Shown one piece after another: positions 1 through 11,591 of a stretch of DNA of 64,000 nt; the stretch's first letter is position 1, and each line of letters begins with the position of its first letter. Made by a program: the position numbers and the translations under genes. Below the pieces are notes generated by a model. That model did no database searches and was not told the DNA's origin. It saw only the letters and a list, made by a program, of their open reading frames with translations. The stretch is taken from NCBI GenBank assembly GCA_037501455.1, contig CM074864.1, forward strand, positions 35,242,001 through 35,306,000. The letters run 5' to 3'. Origin of the DNA: Lantana camara. Its lineage: Eukaryota > Streptophyta > Magnoliopsida > Lamiales > Verbenaceae.

Positions 1-157
1 CAATTAGAATATGGAAGTAGTTAGAGAATCCAACCGGTTCTTGATGCTCGGCCTTCAACCGACGACATATTAGACATTGCTGCACGAAGTTTGCAATGTC
101 TCTTCTTACGTCGATACATCTATACCGGTTCTTCAAGTACTCGAACAAACTCGAACC
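1..157 (-). pseudogene. Ty3/gypsy integrase remnant (element B pol)
   Basis: The reverse strand reads through a piece that matches the integrase N-terminal zinc-binding region of gypsy polyproteins: RRDIANFVQQCLICRRLKAEHQ, about plus positions 40-100, with the C-x2-C half of the HHCC finger (CLIC). The same motif is preserved in element D as [21 protein letters not shown], which is how I recognise it. The upstream half of the finger and the catalytic core are absent or lie outside the window. It is the continuation of the minus-strand element B polyprotein, whose RNase H-like part ends at 9344 where element A was inserted. A further deletion must separate RNase H from integrase, since the expected intervening ~300 codons are missing. 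Confidence 0.6.
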
Positions 158-162
158 AAGAG
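158..162. repeat. Target site duplication of element A, left copy
   Basis: AAGAG directly precedes the TGTAGC terminus of element A and recurs at 9339-9343 directly after the terminal TTGACA. A perfect 5-bp duplication is what gypsy integrases make, and it fixes the true outer borders of the element. Confidence 0.85.
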
Positions 163-955
163 TGTAGCACCCCTTTACACGTGGAGGTACCACACCCACG
201 CATATAGGTCAATCCACATACGAAACGGCCAATCCGTACCTGAACCAACCTATAGCAAACGGGTGACAATGCAATACACGACAAGCTAGGCGGGATTACC
301 AATATATGCAACAAAATAAAGCGGAAGCATAAAGTAAACACTATCACTTATTTCCATTTATCATTCATGTCCTTTCTCGTTTACCAAATAAAATATATTC
401 TAACTTATCATATCAATACATTATCATCTTCAAGTAAAACAATAACAATAACTATAATTTCATAACTAACAATAAATAATCAAATACACGAACTATGGTT
501 GACTCGACTACATGAACCGGACTCGACTCGACTCGACTCGACTCCCGCCTAGCGTGCACCTGCAATAACCTGAAAGGTGGAGGTGTCAGTCTGTGAAGAC
601 CGAGTGAGGGGTTTAAATACATATTAGCGCAGATAACATGCAAGTTATATTCTCGGGTAAGGATTTATAAAAGATAAATATATGAGTTCAACTATAATAT
701 AGCTTCGCCCGAGAATACAACTATCAATATTAAACACTTTGTTCCTTTTCATGCAATCAATACATGGCGAAATCCAAATGTACATGAACATGCTTGCTTG
801 ATAATTAAACAATAAGTGATCGTGCAATTCAGTTATCGTGCAATCATGCATGTGTAATCATATAGCACGTTCATGGAATGGAAATCATGCCATAACCCGA
901 GGATAATCCGCGGTGCCGGATTCATCCCCAGTCTCTTTCGGCTCATGATAGGGTT

Positions 956-1255
956 TTGTTCCTCCTGTGGTTGGACGGACAACCACCAGCTCTAAGACCA
1001 GCCCAGCGCCCTCACTAAGGAGAACCTGGCTAGGAGAACACATGTACACGATGGGGCTTTGTTCTTCCTGTGGCTGGACGGACAACCACCAGCCCGAAGA
1101 CCAGCCCAGCGCCCTCACTAGGGAGGACCTGGCCAGGAGAACACATTTACTATATAGGGAATTGTTCTTCCTGTGGTTGGATGGACAACCACCAGCCCGC
1201 AGACCAGCCCAGCGCCCTCACCAAGGAGGACCTGGCCAGGAGAACACATTTACTT
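956..1255. repeat. Three 103-bp tandem repeats inside LTR A (3' copy)
   Basis: Units begin at 956, 1059 and 1162 with TTGTTCYTCCTGTGG, giving an exact 103-bp period. Each contains the short inverted repeat GGTTGG..CCAACC-like ACGGACAACCACCAGC and ends near CCAGGAGAACACAT. The 66-108 aa reading frames here come from the repeat and are not taken as genes. Confidence 0.9.
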
Positions 1256-1433
1256 GCTTTCATGACATGACTTGCTTGATTCATACACACTAACATAACC
1301 TACTTGCTTGATTCATGAACAATAACATAACTTGAAATGATAAGTGCTTTCATGAAATTATAATATAAATACCTTTGGCCAAAAATCACGTAAAGGTTAT
1401 ACCGGTTCTATATAACTAGAAATTAAACCTCAC

Positions 1434-1493
1434 CTGACAGGCGACACACGACTCGTGAATGCGTGAACGTGCTCATGCTCAAAAATCTCCGCC
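1434..1493 (-). other. Predicted 60-nt mini-exon in LTR A (3' copy)
   Basis: On the minus strand a pyrimidine tract ends in CCCCAG at 1494, and 60 nt later CTGTCAG is followed by GTGAGG (plus 1428-1433). The same bounded segment occurs in the other A LTR and, with different sequence, in the LTRs of B, B', C, C' and D. It is a prediction from splice-site consensus and position only. Confidence 0.45.
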
Positions 1494-1886
1494 CTGGGGA
1501 ATAACTGGACAAGAAACGGGACAATGTACGTGCATGAGACCTCAATTCAAGAATATTACTTCATATAAGACGCACTGCGTGATCAAGTCCGAGACATCGC
1601 GCAATAAATAATGTAGTATCTAAATATCACGTTTTGGCATGTAATCAATCATATAATTCACATATGGGAGCTAAGAGAGGGAAAGGAACGCAATAATAGA
1701 GGTTTTGGTGAAGTTTGGCAAAAATGGACAATTTTTGAAAATGTACATGTAGAGGGAAAACTGGAATATCTTTTGGATATGAAACTAGACACAAAGACCT
1801 TTCCAACGCTATATGGCACATTTTCTAATTCAAACCGAGGTGAAAAAGGCGTTGGTTCGAAGTTGGACAAAATGCAGTTTCTGGCA

Positions 1887-2044
1887 GGGGTCGCGGGCGC
1901 GTCCAAAAATCTTCACAAAATGGTCGCGGCCGCGACCAAGTATTTCTGGCCGAATTATCCTCCAATTTTCAAAATCTCGAAACTTAGCTAAAATGGGGTC
2001 GCGGGCGCGACCAATTTTGGCCTATTTTCAGTCGCGGTCGCGAC
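1887..2044. repeat. Cluster of four GC-rich palindromes in LTR A (3' copy)
   Basis: Palindromic units are at 1887-1904 (imperfect), 1921-1938 (TGGTCGCGGCCGCGACCA, perfect), 1997-2012 (GGTCGCGGGCGCGACC) and 2031-2044 (GTCGCGGTCGCGAC). They stand out in an AT-rich LTR. The other A LTR has lost the cores of the first two units. Confidence 0.85.
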
Positions 2045-2364
2045 CCGTTACGCAACAGCAGCAAAACAGGGCAAAACAGGGTAAAACCAAGACAAGAATC
2101 ACCAAAACATCCACAAATTCATGATTACTTCATAACAAATATCAAAACACATCAAATATACATTATACTACACTTATTCACTTCAAACAACCAAGAAATA
2201 CACATCAAGGCATCAAGAATTCTCATGAAAACCCCATGTTATACACATGCTTCCAATTTCCAAAAACTTCAAGATATTCATGCAAGTTCCCATTCTAATA
2301 ATTCTAATCAAATAATTCATGAACCCTACTTCTACCCCAATCAAGAAATTCATACAAATCTATG

Positions 2365-2371
2365 CTATACC
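2365..2371 (-). other. Predicted exon-1 splice donor in LTR A (3' copy)
   Basis: The minus strand reads ATTAAG followed by GTATAG. The equivalent site in the 5' LTR is 8488-8494. Spacing to the predicted mini-exon is about 0.88 kb. Confidence 0.35.
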
Positions 2372-3205
2372 TTAATATGAGCTAGAAATGGATTGAAATA
2401 GCAAGATGATGAAGATGATGATGCTAGCTCCTCAAATCCTTGAAATTATGGCTTGGATGATGGTAAAATTCTCCCTTCCCTTCTCAAGGTGTAAATATCG
2501 ATTTCTTGTGTGTCAAAGTGTGTAGAAATTTGATGAAAATGTAATGATCAAGTATAAGAGGTGAATGTATACATACAATGTTATATCTCTCCCACTAACT
2601 ATGATGAATCACCACAATTTGCAACTAAGTCCCTCTACAATTAAATGTATGCAAATGAGTCTCATCTCTACACAAATGACCACTTAGCTCCAAGTCATGT
2701 TAGGCAATTAAGTTCAAGAATTTCCATAAGAGAGTAATTAAGGACATTTAATTCAATTAAATCACTTAGTTCATATAATTTTCAGGAATTATAGGAATTT
2801 AATAAACGAAAGGATTAAAATGAATCCTAACTCTCGAAAACGTGCGTACCTGAATGTCTGGAAAATTGGGGCGTTACAATTCTCTCCCCCTTAAGAGAAT
2901 CCGTCCTAGGATTCCTTGTCCGAAAATCCTGGCATTTAATTGGCTCTTACGTGTTCATCCCGCGCGGGTTAGCTACTCCCCGTCAGGGATTAGTTCGAAA
3001 GAGGTCTTCGATCCCCAAGGTTCTTCAATGTGTGAAGTCACGACCCTCAATTTTTCCGTAGTCTACACACTTATAAGAAATTCTAACCTTCCACTAGAAC
3101 AAGTTGACAAGTAGCTGAAAATATTGAGAGTGCCCCGTCCCTTAATCAATTAACGAGAAAACCCCGTCTCTCGAGTAAGTAACAAGAGAACCCCGTCTCT
3201 TGACA

Positions 3206-3230
3206 ACCCCGAGAGAATCCCCGTCTCTCA
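3206..3230 (-). other. Candidate polypurine tract used by element A
   Basis: Directly upstream of the minus-strand LTR start the sequence is purine-rich (GAGAGACGGGGA then TCTCGGGGT). Its adjacency to the TSD-defined LTR border suggests it primed plus-strand synthesis. It is less regular than the internal tract AAGGGGGAGAGA at 2882-2893, which served the ancestral LTR start. Confidence 0.45.
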
Positions 3231-6200
3231 CGCACACAAAATCAAATTCAGGCGAGCACTTAGGTCAATATTTACAATTAACACACAAGGATCAAATAGA
3301 AAATATTATATATGCAACTAATTGTTCATATAAACAATTAATACTACAGAAGGAGTCATATACAAGAATAACAAAATAATAATAAACACATAATAAAATA
3401 ATGGTGCACGTGGTATGCATGATTAAGTGTACCGTTCACCGTGGATTGAAGTTCTTGTATTATAGCAACTCGGGGAAATACTTGATTCTTTAGTTGAGGT
3501 TTCTTCTTGTCTTGTACCACTATGGTTCGAAATTCCCATTCTTGGTAGCCATCTCTGCCCTTGTGTTATTTTCTAACATAATCTGTAAATCATCATTAAT
3601 CACCACATCTTCATACCCGTTTTATCCTCAAATTGCCGGTTGAACTATTCTTAGGCCGATTCCCACATTCATTTTCTAATTTTGAAATTTAAAGTAACTC
3701 TGAGTTTTTGGTCATGGAGTGTTTGTATATTCACCATCTCCTCACCCTTTCGTAATCAAAGTAAAACATTTTTCCCGAAGCAAAGATCGTAACTTCTTAT
3801 TTGAAATCCAAAATTTGAGTTCCTATTCCCTTGGTTAAAAACATGGCAGATATTTAATACGTAAAAGAATCAAAGTTGTCATCCCGTGAGAGTAATTTAG
3901 CAAGCACACTGACATAGCACTGAAGAACTCAAGTCTTAATGGAACATCTTCCATTTGATCCTTGAAACCGGTGACATACTCAATAACTCAGCAAAAGACC
4001 TTGGAAGGAACGATCGATTGGCTTTAATGCTCTCAAACATGTTCACGGCAGCTGGTATATTCATGAAACGACACCAACAGTACGAATAAAAAGGGCGGTG
4101 TGCATTCACAGGTATCTCTAGGGTATAAGTAACAACTTTGTAAGAAAACTCTTGTCGAAGTTAACTTACTAAAACTTGAGCTTGATTCCAAGTATTATCC
4201 AAATTGAATCCATTTCCTATGTATTGAGTCAAATGACATCCTGAGACTATCGGAGAACTACAGACAGTGTAACCACATTCTTGGAAACGGTAATAGAACA
4301 AAAGTACTGTCGATGATAGGACTTTTCTTTGTGTAGGAGGGGAGAAGTTTAAATTATTGAAAACTTCTTTCACATGGTTCTGATAGAGGTTTCCAAGAAG
4401 AATCGATTTACTTAAATTTCCAACTCTCCCAAATACTGTCTAGCTTCCGATGTAAATTTATTCCTAGACCGGCTCTCCCCCTTAAGAAAATAGAAATTTT
4501 CTAATTCCTCAAATTAATTATGTCCTTTCCTACTTGTAAGCTTCTCTGTTGGTTCCAATCCCGTAATCTTTTCTCGTCCTACTTGCTGTCAATCACGATT
4601 TTAATTGATGGTTCTTTCTAATACTTTCTGCTAATGACATGCCCAACTTGAAGCTCACCAACTGTCACCCCTTTAATCTGATACTAAAATTTCTAACATC
4701 CTACAATCACCTAATTCTTTCCAGAGAGTCGACATTTACAAGATCATTACCATAATCTGGAGCAAGAAATGTTAATTCTTTTACTTCCATTACATCTCCG
4801 GGATACTGATTAATTTCTGAAGGTTGAAGAGCCTACTGAACCTTTATCTGCTTGAACTTATCATCCTTTCCCAGTTTCCAAAATTTTCCAATATTTATTT
4901 CATCTCCCTGCTCCTACTAAATCCTGGATCAATAAATTCTCACAGTCCCAAACCATTGCTAAATTTTCAAGCAGAATCGGATAACCCCATTACAAACATG
5001 ATACCCGGTGATTCAACAATCTTTTCTTTAAATTCAAGTTGGTAAGAATAGGAGCAAGAATTGTGCAGAGCATAGGAAGAGCCTATTAACAACAAACACT
5101 AAATAATGCATGATGGTTAAAGTGTCAATGCACGTATTATCACCAATTTAAAAATGCAACATATTAGAACAATTATATTAATTTAAAGAGATACTTAGAA
5201 GTAAAGTAATTTGAATACTTCAACTAATTTACGCATATACTTAATGCATCAAGTAGACAATTTCAACAACATCAATACAATATTTATAAATGAGAAACAA
5301 TTAATTAGTAAATGTGATGCACGTGTTTATGAATGCATTGAAGAACCTGTCACCGTAGTAGGGGAAATTTCATCCCGGCACCTTTCCTTGATTGTTGTAA
5401 TATAACCTTGTCTCGAATAGTTGATTAGTTCTTGGTTTCCCCACGATCTTTTAAATTTCCAATTTCTCTGACCTTGCCTTATACTTTTCCCGGACTCAAT
5501 TTTAGGTTTCCTTGAACCCAACTCCTCTTTATAGTTTCCATTTATTGCTCCATATCTTCCAATTCCACCATATCCTAATTGGTAATCTTTGGAGTCGCTT
5601 TCTTGTCAACTCTTCGAGAATACCTCTTCCTTGTAGCAAGAATTCCCGGCCTAAGCATTGTCGATTTTTCCAACCTCTCGAGTCTTGTAAATGGTTCCCA
5701 CGCTTGATTCTTCTCTTCCGGATCCCATCACTTTAATCTTCAACCCCAATAGAAAGAATATTGACTCCCGAATCCTTCTATGAACTTTCCGGCACGCTTT
5801 CTTATCCGTTCCAAAGTTGGAGGGAGTTTTATAGCAAATTGGAATTGCCGAACAAATGGCCGTGGTTTGATACCGTTTCCATAACCTATCACTCACAACT
5901 TACTTTGAAAATAAATACGTGTGGGTAAGACGTGCTCATGTCATATAATTGTCACATAGTTGATGCCAATAATGAGAATTTAATATAACATGCAACAAAT
6001 AATTCATAAATGTTCGAACAAAACACGTTGTTCACATAGATTTCAAGCAATTCAAGATCATGTAATTGGCAACTATGGACAAGAAGCAACGTAATGCTCA
6101 AATTAACACACAATCCAAGTATTCCAAGAAGTTCAAGTAGATCAGGAATTTCAAATAGTATGCAAGACCCTCAAATCATCAAATAATTCCTATGTTGTAC

Positions 6201-6249
6201 GACCTAGACTTGACTCGACACGACAGTAGAACCTCGGTTTTGCAACCGG
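3206..6249 (-). other. Internal region of element A, no recognisable coding content
   Basis: This ~3.0 kb lies between primer site and polypurine tract. Reading frames are all under about 85 codons. I find no zinc knuckle, protease DSG/DTG-like motif, reverse transcriptase xDD box or integrase finger in either strand. The sequence is AT-rich with ordinary complexity. It may be eroded gag-pol or unrelated filler. Confidence 0.6.
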
Positions 6250-6261
6250 GCTCTGATACCA
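6250..6261 (-). other. Primer binding site of element A
   Basis: The minus strand reads TGGTATCAGAGC, complementary to the 3' end of plant initiator tRNA-Met. It sits seven bases inside the 5' LTR end at 6269. Confidence 0.9.
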
Positions 6262-7051
6262 CCTTAGATGTAGCACCCCTTTACACGTAGAGGTACCACA
6301 CCCCCGCACTATAGGTCAATCCACATATGAAACGGTCAATCCGTACCTGAACCAACCTATAGCGAATGGGTGACAATGCAATACACGACAAGCTAGGCGG
6401 GATTATCAATATATGCAACAAAATAAAGCGGAAGCATAAAGTAAACACTATCACTTATTTCCATTTATCATTCATGTCCTTTCTCGTTTACCAAATAAAA
6501 TATATTCTAACTTATCATATCAATACATTATCATCTTCAAGTAAAACAATAACAATAACTATAATTTCGTAACTAACAATAAATAATCAAATACGCGAAC
6601 CATGGTTGACTTGACTACATGAACCGACTCGACTCGACTCCCGCCTAGCGTGCACCTGCAATAACCTGAAAGGTGGAGGTGTCAGTCTGTGAAGACCGAG
6701 TGAGGGGTTTAAATACATATTAGCGCAGATAACATGCAAGTTATATTCTCGGGTAAGGATTTATAAAAGATAAATATATGAGTTCAACTATAATATAGCT
6801 TCGCCCGAGAATACAACTATCAATATTAAACACTTTGTTCCTTTTCATGCAATCAATACATGGCGAAATCCAAAAGTACATGAACATGCTTGCTTGATTA
6901 TTAAACAATAAGTGATCATGCAATTCAGTTATCATGCAATCGTGCATATGTAATCATATAACACGTTCATGGAATGGAAATCATGCAATAACCCGAGGAC
7001 AATCCGCGGTGCCGGATTCATCCCCAGTCTCTTTCGTCTCATGATAGGGTT

Positions 7052-7352
7052 TTGTTCCTCCTGTGGTTGGACGGACAACCACCAGCTCTAAGACCAGCCC
7101 AGCGCCCTCACTAAGGAGGACCTGGCCAGGAGAACGCATGTACACGATGGGGCTTTGTTCTTCCTGTGGTTGGACGGACAACCACCAGCCCAAAGACCAG
7201 CCCAGCGCTCTCACTAGGGAGGATCTGGCCAGGAGAACTCATTTACCATATAGGGAATTGTTCTTCCTGTGGTTGGACGGACAACCACCAGCCCGAAGAC
7301 CAGCCCAGCGCCCTCACTAAGGAGGACCTGGCCAGGAGAACACATTTACTTG
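7052..7352. repeat. Three 103-bp tandem repeats inside LTR A (5' copy)
   Basis: Units start at 7052, 7155 and 7258 with the same exact 103-bp spacing as in the other LTR. The triplication therefore predates the insertion of this element. Confidence 0.9.
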
Positions 7353-7529
7353 CTTTCATGACATGACTTGCTTGATTCATGCACACTAACATAACCTACT
7401 TGCTTGATTCATGAACAATAACATAACTTGAAATGATAAGTGCTTTCATGAAATTATAATATAAATACCTTTAGCCAAAAATCACGTAAAGGTTATACGG
7501 GTTCTATATAACTAGAAATTAAACCTCAC

Positions 7530-7589
7530 CTGACAGGCGACACACGACTCGTGAATGCGTGAACATGCTCATGCTCGACAATCTCCGCC
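7530..7589 (-). other. Predicted 60-nt mini-exon in LTR A (5' copy)
   Basis: On the minus strand, TAGCCAG at its upstream edge and CTGTCAG/GTGAGG at its downstream edge bound 60 nt, as in the 3' LTR. The downstream acceptor, TTTCAG before GTTATTGCAG, is at plus 6666-6667. Confidence 0.45.
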
Positions 7590-9338
7590 CTGGCTAATAA
7601 CTGGACAAGAAACGGGATAATGCACGTGCATGAGACCTCAATTCAAGAATATTACTTCATATAAGATGTACGGCGTGATCAAGTCCGAGACATCGCGCAA
7701 TAAACAATGTAGTACCTAAATATCACGTTTTGGCATGTAATCAATCATATAATTCACATATGGGAGCTAAGAGAGTGAAAGGAACGCAATAATAGAGGTT
7801 TTGGTGAAGTTTGGCAAAAATGGACAATTTTAGAAAATGTACATGTTGAGGGAAAACTGGAGATCTTTAATTCTAGAAGTGGGAATTGCTTTTTGTTTAT
7901 TGGATATGAAACTAGACAAAAAGACATTTCCAACGCTAATTCAAACCGAGGCGAAAATGGCGTTGGTTCGAAGTTGGACACAATGCAGTTTCTAACAGGG
8001 GTCGCGCCAATCTTCACAAAATGGTCGGGGTATTTCTGGCCGAATTTTCCTCCAATTTTCAAAATCTCGAAACTTGGCTAAAATGGGGTCGCGGGCGCGA
8101 CCAATTTTGGCCTATTTTCAGTCGCGGTCGCGACCCGTTACGCGACAGCAGCAAAACAGGGCAAAACAGGGTAAAACCAAGCCAAAAATCACCAAAACAT
8201 CCACAAAGTCATGATTACTTCATAACAAATATCAAAACACATCAAATATACATTATACTACACTTATTCACTTCAAACAACCAAGAAATACACATCAAGG
8301 CATCAAGAATTCTCATGAAAACCCCATGTTATACACATGCTTCCAATTTCCAAAAACTTCAAGATATTCATGCAAGTTCCCATTCTAATAATTCTAATCA
8401 TGCTTCTAGCTCAAATATTGCAAGAATTCATCAAATAATTCATAAACCCTACTTCTACCCCAATCAAGAAATTCATACAAATCCATGCTATACCTTAATA
8501 TGAGCTAGAAATGGAATGAAATGGCAAGATGATGAAGATGATGATGCTAGCTCCTCAAATCCTTGAAATTATGGCTTGGATGATGGTAAAATTCTCCCTT
8601 CCCTTCTCAAGGTGTAAATATCGATTTCTTGTGTGTGAAAGTGTGTAGAAATTTGATGAAAATGTAATGATCAAGTATAAGAGATGAATGTATACATACA
8701 ATGTTATATCTCTCCCACTCACTATGATGAATCACCATAATTTGCAACTAAGTCCCTCTACAATTAAATGTATACAAATGAGTCTCATCTCTACACAAAT
8801 GACAACTTAGCTCCAAGTCATGTTAGGCAATTAAGTTCAAGAATTGCCATAAGAGAGCAATTAAGGACATTTAATTCAATTAAATCACTTAGTTCATATA
8901 ATTTTCAGGAATTATAGGAATTTAATAAACGAAAGGATTAAAATAAATCCTAACTCTCGAAAACTCACACGTGTCGTGCGTACCTGAACGTCTGGAAAAT
9001 TGGGGCGTTACAATTCTCTCCCCCTTAAGAGAATCCGTCCTCGGATTCCTTGTCCGGATTCCTGGCATTTAATTGGCTCTTACATGTTCATCCCACGCGG
9101 GTTAGCTACTCCCCGTCAGGGATTAGTTCGAAAGAGGTCTTCGATCCCCAAGGTTCTTCAATTTGTGAAGTCACGACCCTTAATTTTTCCGTAGTCTACA
9201 CACTTATAAGAAATTCTAACCTTCCACTAGAACAAGTTGACAAGTAGCTGAAAATATTGAGAGTGCCCCGTCCCTCAATCAATTAACGAGAGAACCCCGT
9301 CTCTCGAGTAAGTAACAAGAGAACCCCGTCTCTTGACA

Positions 9339-9343
9339 AAGAG
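9339..9343. repeat. Target site duplication of element A, right copy
   Basis: AAGAG is identical to 158-162. It joins the RNase H-like remnant of element B to the left flank. Confidence 0.85.
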
Positions 9344-10350
9344 TGGGGTAAGTCTCGAGACCTTGTACATCAAGAGACGTAGGCTAAACTCTCCCCCAAG
9401 CAATATACAACTACAACCTTCCTTAGTGCCCGACTGTAAACAAAGTAGTCTTGAGTGTCCCCGATTAAGCAGAAGCAGATACCGAAGGCAACTCTCTTCT
9501 ACCGCCTCTTTCCACTCTAAAACTATACCTCTTTCTTGTCAAGAGAATCAAAGGTTTGGCAATCTTAAAGAAAAGAATCACCTAATATACCCCGTCGACA
9601 CGAGAGACTTTTACTCTAAGGTAGTTCTCGGTTCTTCTACCCGAATGCGTAGTCTGTTATACCTTTGCTAAAACAAAACTCAGCACGAACCACGGAACTC
9701 TGGAGCAGAATGAACGACTCTTCGAAGCGAGTAGAGGGTATTTATCTTTCACAGTTGACCTGTGTAGCTCATAGTAGTCGATACTCACCCTAAGGTCCCG
9801 TTTCTTCTTAGGCAGGACTAGAGTACTCCACGAAGAAGTATACAATGGGTGAAACCACCCTCTAAGAGCTCATCGAACTATGCCTTCAACTCGAACAACC
9901 ACGCTAGAGTCATTCAGTAGGGAATCTTCAAACAAGTTCAACTCCGGGATAAAGATCAACAACATCTCAACGTCCCTATCAAGTAGTATAGAATCCCAAC
10001 TTTCAAGGAACATCAAAATGCCTTACTCAGATCTTTGTCTCTTTGAGCTTGGCTCAATCCCTCGGTTAACCCAAAGGTAAGCCACAAAGCTCATCGCATC
10101 GTCACGGATTAAACGACCGCTTCCAAAAAGGATATAAACGGGCTAGCCTTCAATCTTTTACCCGAAAATATCGTTGAGCCCAGAAGGGACCTCCTAACGC
10201 AACACACCAACCCGACTCGGAGCCCAAACAACCAACCCATGCCTAAGATAGCTTTGTACCTCACGAGGCGCCTTCAAACAAAGCCACCGGACAGACTCGG
10301 CCCTCACAACTCACAACAACCCGAGCACTCGAGCTCACCCAACTCTCTTC
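9344..10350 (-). pseudogene. Decayed gypsy PR-RT-RNase H remnant (element B pol)
   Basis: Read on the minus strand and compared with element D, landmarks appear in the right order. There is a GMGWLF segment (D: GMDWLY) near 10230, a SFVAYL segment near 10090, VDLYPGVEL near 9940, and an RT fingers segment KKKRDLRVSIDYYELHRSTV near 9740-9800 ([20 protein letters not shown]). Then come KKEV..EW near 9520, GTKEGCSCILL near 9430 ([10 protein letters not shown]) and a YPTL segment next to the element A insertion. Stops and frameshifts are dense, and the catalytic xDD box of RT is missing, probably by deletion between 9650 and 9560. Element B's integrase lies at 1-157, beyond element A. Confidence 0.65.
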
Positions 10351-11579
10351 TAAGAAGAGCGTTCACACAAAAGAAAAAAAGTTACTAGCAAACAACGAGG
10401 AAAGGAAGGTAACACAAAAATTAAACAAATATGCATGTATGGAATGCCATGAATGCATTTGTGTACAGTTCACCATGGTGGTAGCATCGAATCCGATATC
10501 AATTACTTTGTTTTTTTCCAAAAAGTGTCTTCTTAAGCTTGAACCGGGATCTTGGAAGCATGAGTTTTCAGAGGTTTCAGACTCGAATTCTTCTGTTGAT
10601 TCCCTCACTTTAAATATTCCTTCAATTTCTTATATGTTCTTCATCGGTAGCATAAAATCTTCCTCTCGTAGGCATCGTTGACATCTTGACACTTCTTGAA
10701 AATTTTCTTCAAATTAGAACTTCTTACTTGGTCTTCGGACTTAACCGGATCTTTGTCTCACAGAAATAGGGTGTCAGACTCCGATCATTGCTTTCTCAGC
10801 TCTTTTTTAACTCCTCTTTCATGTGACTCGAGCCTCGATAATTGGTATATTAAATCTATTCCGTTGGGGAGATATAGAATCCATCCTTGATAATCGAATT
10901 TCCTTATTCATGGCATGGAGATATCTTGAAATTATTGAAATTTCTCTTGTATTATAGACCTCGTGCACAAACTAGAATTCGAATCGGGTTCTTGTCCCAC
11001 ATGGAAGGTGCGAGACTCAAACCATTATGTATCCATCTCCACTTGAACCACCTTTCTTACTCCCTTGTGCCATGTATGCACGGTTGAAGCTTGAAGAACT
11101 TGTTGGATATCATCTCTACCCATTTGAGAATAATTCTAAATTTTAGGGCATTCTTTCTCGACTCCCGATCTCTCAAGATCCAATATAAGATCATCCATTT
11201 TCTTATGTTGTTCCCGGATAGTTCTCCCAAATTCATGCTACCTCGAATAACCATTTTTCGGCTTGAATCATCATTACCATCAAACCAGTCTGAAGGGTTA
11301 AAAATCTCTGAACTTCTTATATTTTGAAGATGCTTGTTTCCTTTATCCCTTTCCCGGTGTTAGTTGTCGATGTTAAGATACCATCCTAATTAAGAGAACA
11401 ATTCTAAGAATTATCGATGCATGGGGTTTAGTAAATGCATGTTCATGTGAACAATTAATGTAAATAATATAATTAATTCACATATATGGTGCAAATGAAT
11501 GCAAACAAACACATAATCCTAAGCCGAACGACCTAGACGGACCCAACACGACACTAGAGCTTCGATTTTGCAACCAAGA
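10351..11579 (-). other. Element B leader/gag position, nothing recognisable
   Basis: This stretch lies between the B primer site and the protease-RT remnant, where gag would be expected. It is AT-rich. I find no zinc knuckle or gag motif, and frames do not exceed about 80 codons. The first ~60 bases next to the primer site (CGACACTAGAGC type) resemble the post-primer leader of elements A and D. Confidence 0.5.
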
Positions 11580-11591
11580 GCTCTGATACCA
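11580..11591 (-). other. Primer binding site of element B
   Basis: The minus strand reads TGGTATCAGAGC, eight bases inside the 5' LTR end at 11600. It is complementary to initiator tRNA-Met. Confidence 0.85.

Larger units (their letters stand above)
163..3205 (-). repeat. 3' LTR of element A
   Basis: The minus-strand LTR runs from TGTCAAGAGACGG (3205) to GGGTGCTACA (163). The related families here start instead with TGTRACRCCC, and that sequence occurs internally at 2878 preceded by a polypurine-like tract at 2879-2895. The TSD and the matching copy at 6269-9338 show that the outer 327 bp are nevertheless part of this LTR. It contains three 103-bp tandem units, four GC-rich palindromes and a predicted mini-exon. 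Confidence 0.8.
163..9338 (-). mobile_element. Element A: complete non-coding gypsy-type LTR retrotransposon
   Basis: The element is 9.18 kb, on the minus strand, between perfect AAGAG duplications. Direct repeats of 3.04 kb (163-3205) and 3.07 kb (6269-9338) flank a 3.06-kb internal region. The tRNA-Met primer site is at 6250-6261, just inside the 5' LTR. No gag or pol motif is recognisable in the internal part, so it resembles a large non-autonomous derivative that would need proteins in trans. It is inserted in the polyprotein region of the older minus-strand element B. The LTRs differ by scattered substitutions and several indels, so it is older than the copia and C insertions. Confidence 0.85.
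6269..9338 (-). repeat. 5' LTR of element A
   Basis: This is the partner of 163-3205, with the same termini and the same outer 326-bp extension (9013-9338). It has the same three 103-bp units (7052, 7155, 7258), the mini-exon at 7530-7589 and the donor at 8488-8494. Only two of the four GC palindromes remain intact (8087-8102 and 8121-8134). Confidence 0.85.

Noticed and set aside
967..1293. Repetitive 66-108 codon frames over the 103-bp tandem repeats
   Set aside because: Product of the repeat period in LTR A; not a protein family.
8021..8503. A 160-codon plus-strand frame in LTR A
   Set aside because: Antisense to the element, low-complexity His/Ser/Asn content, and interrupted in the other LTR copy (1995-2390).
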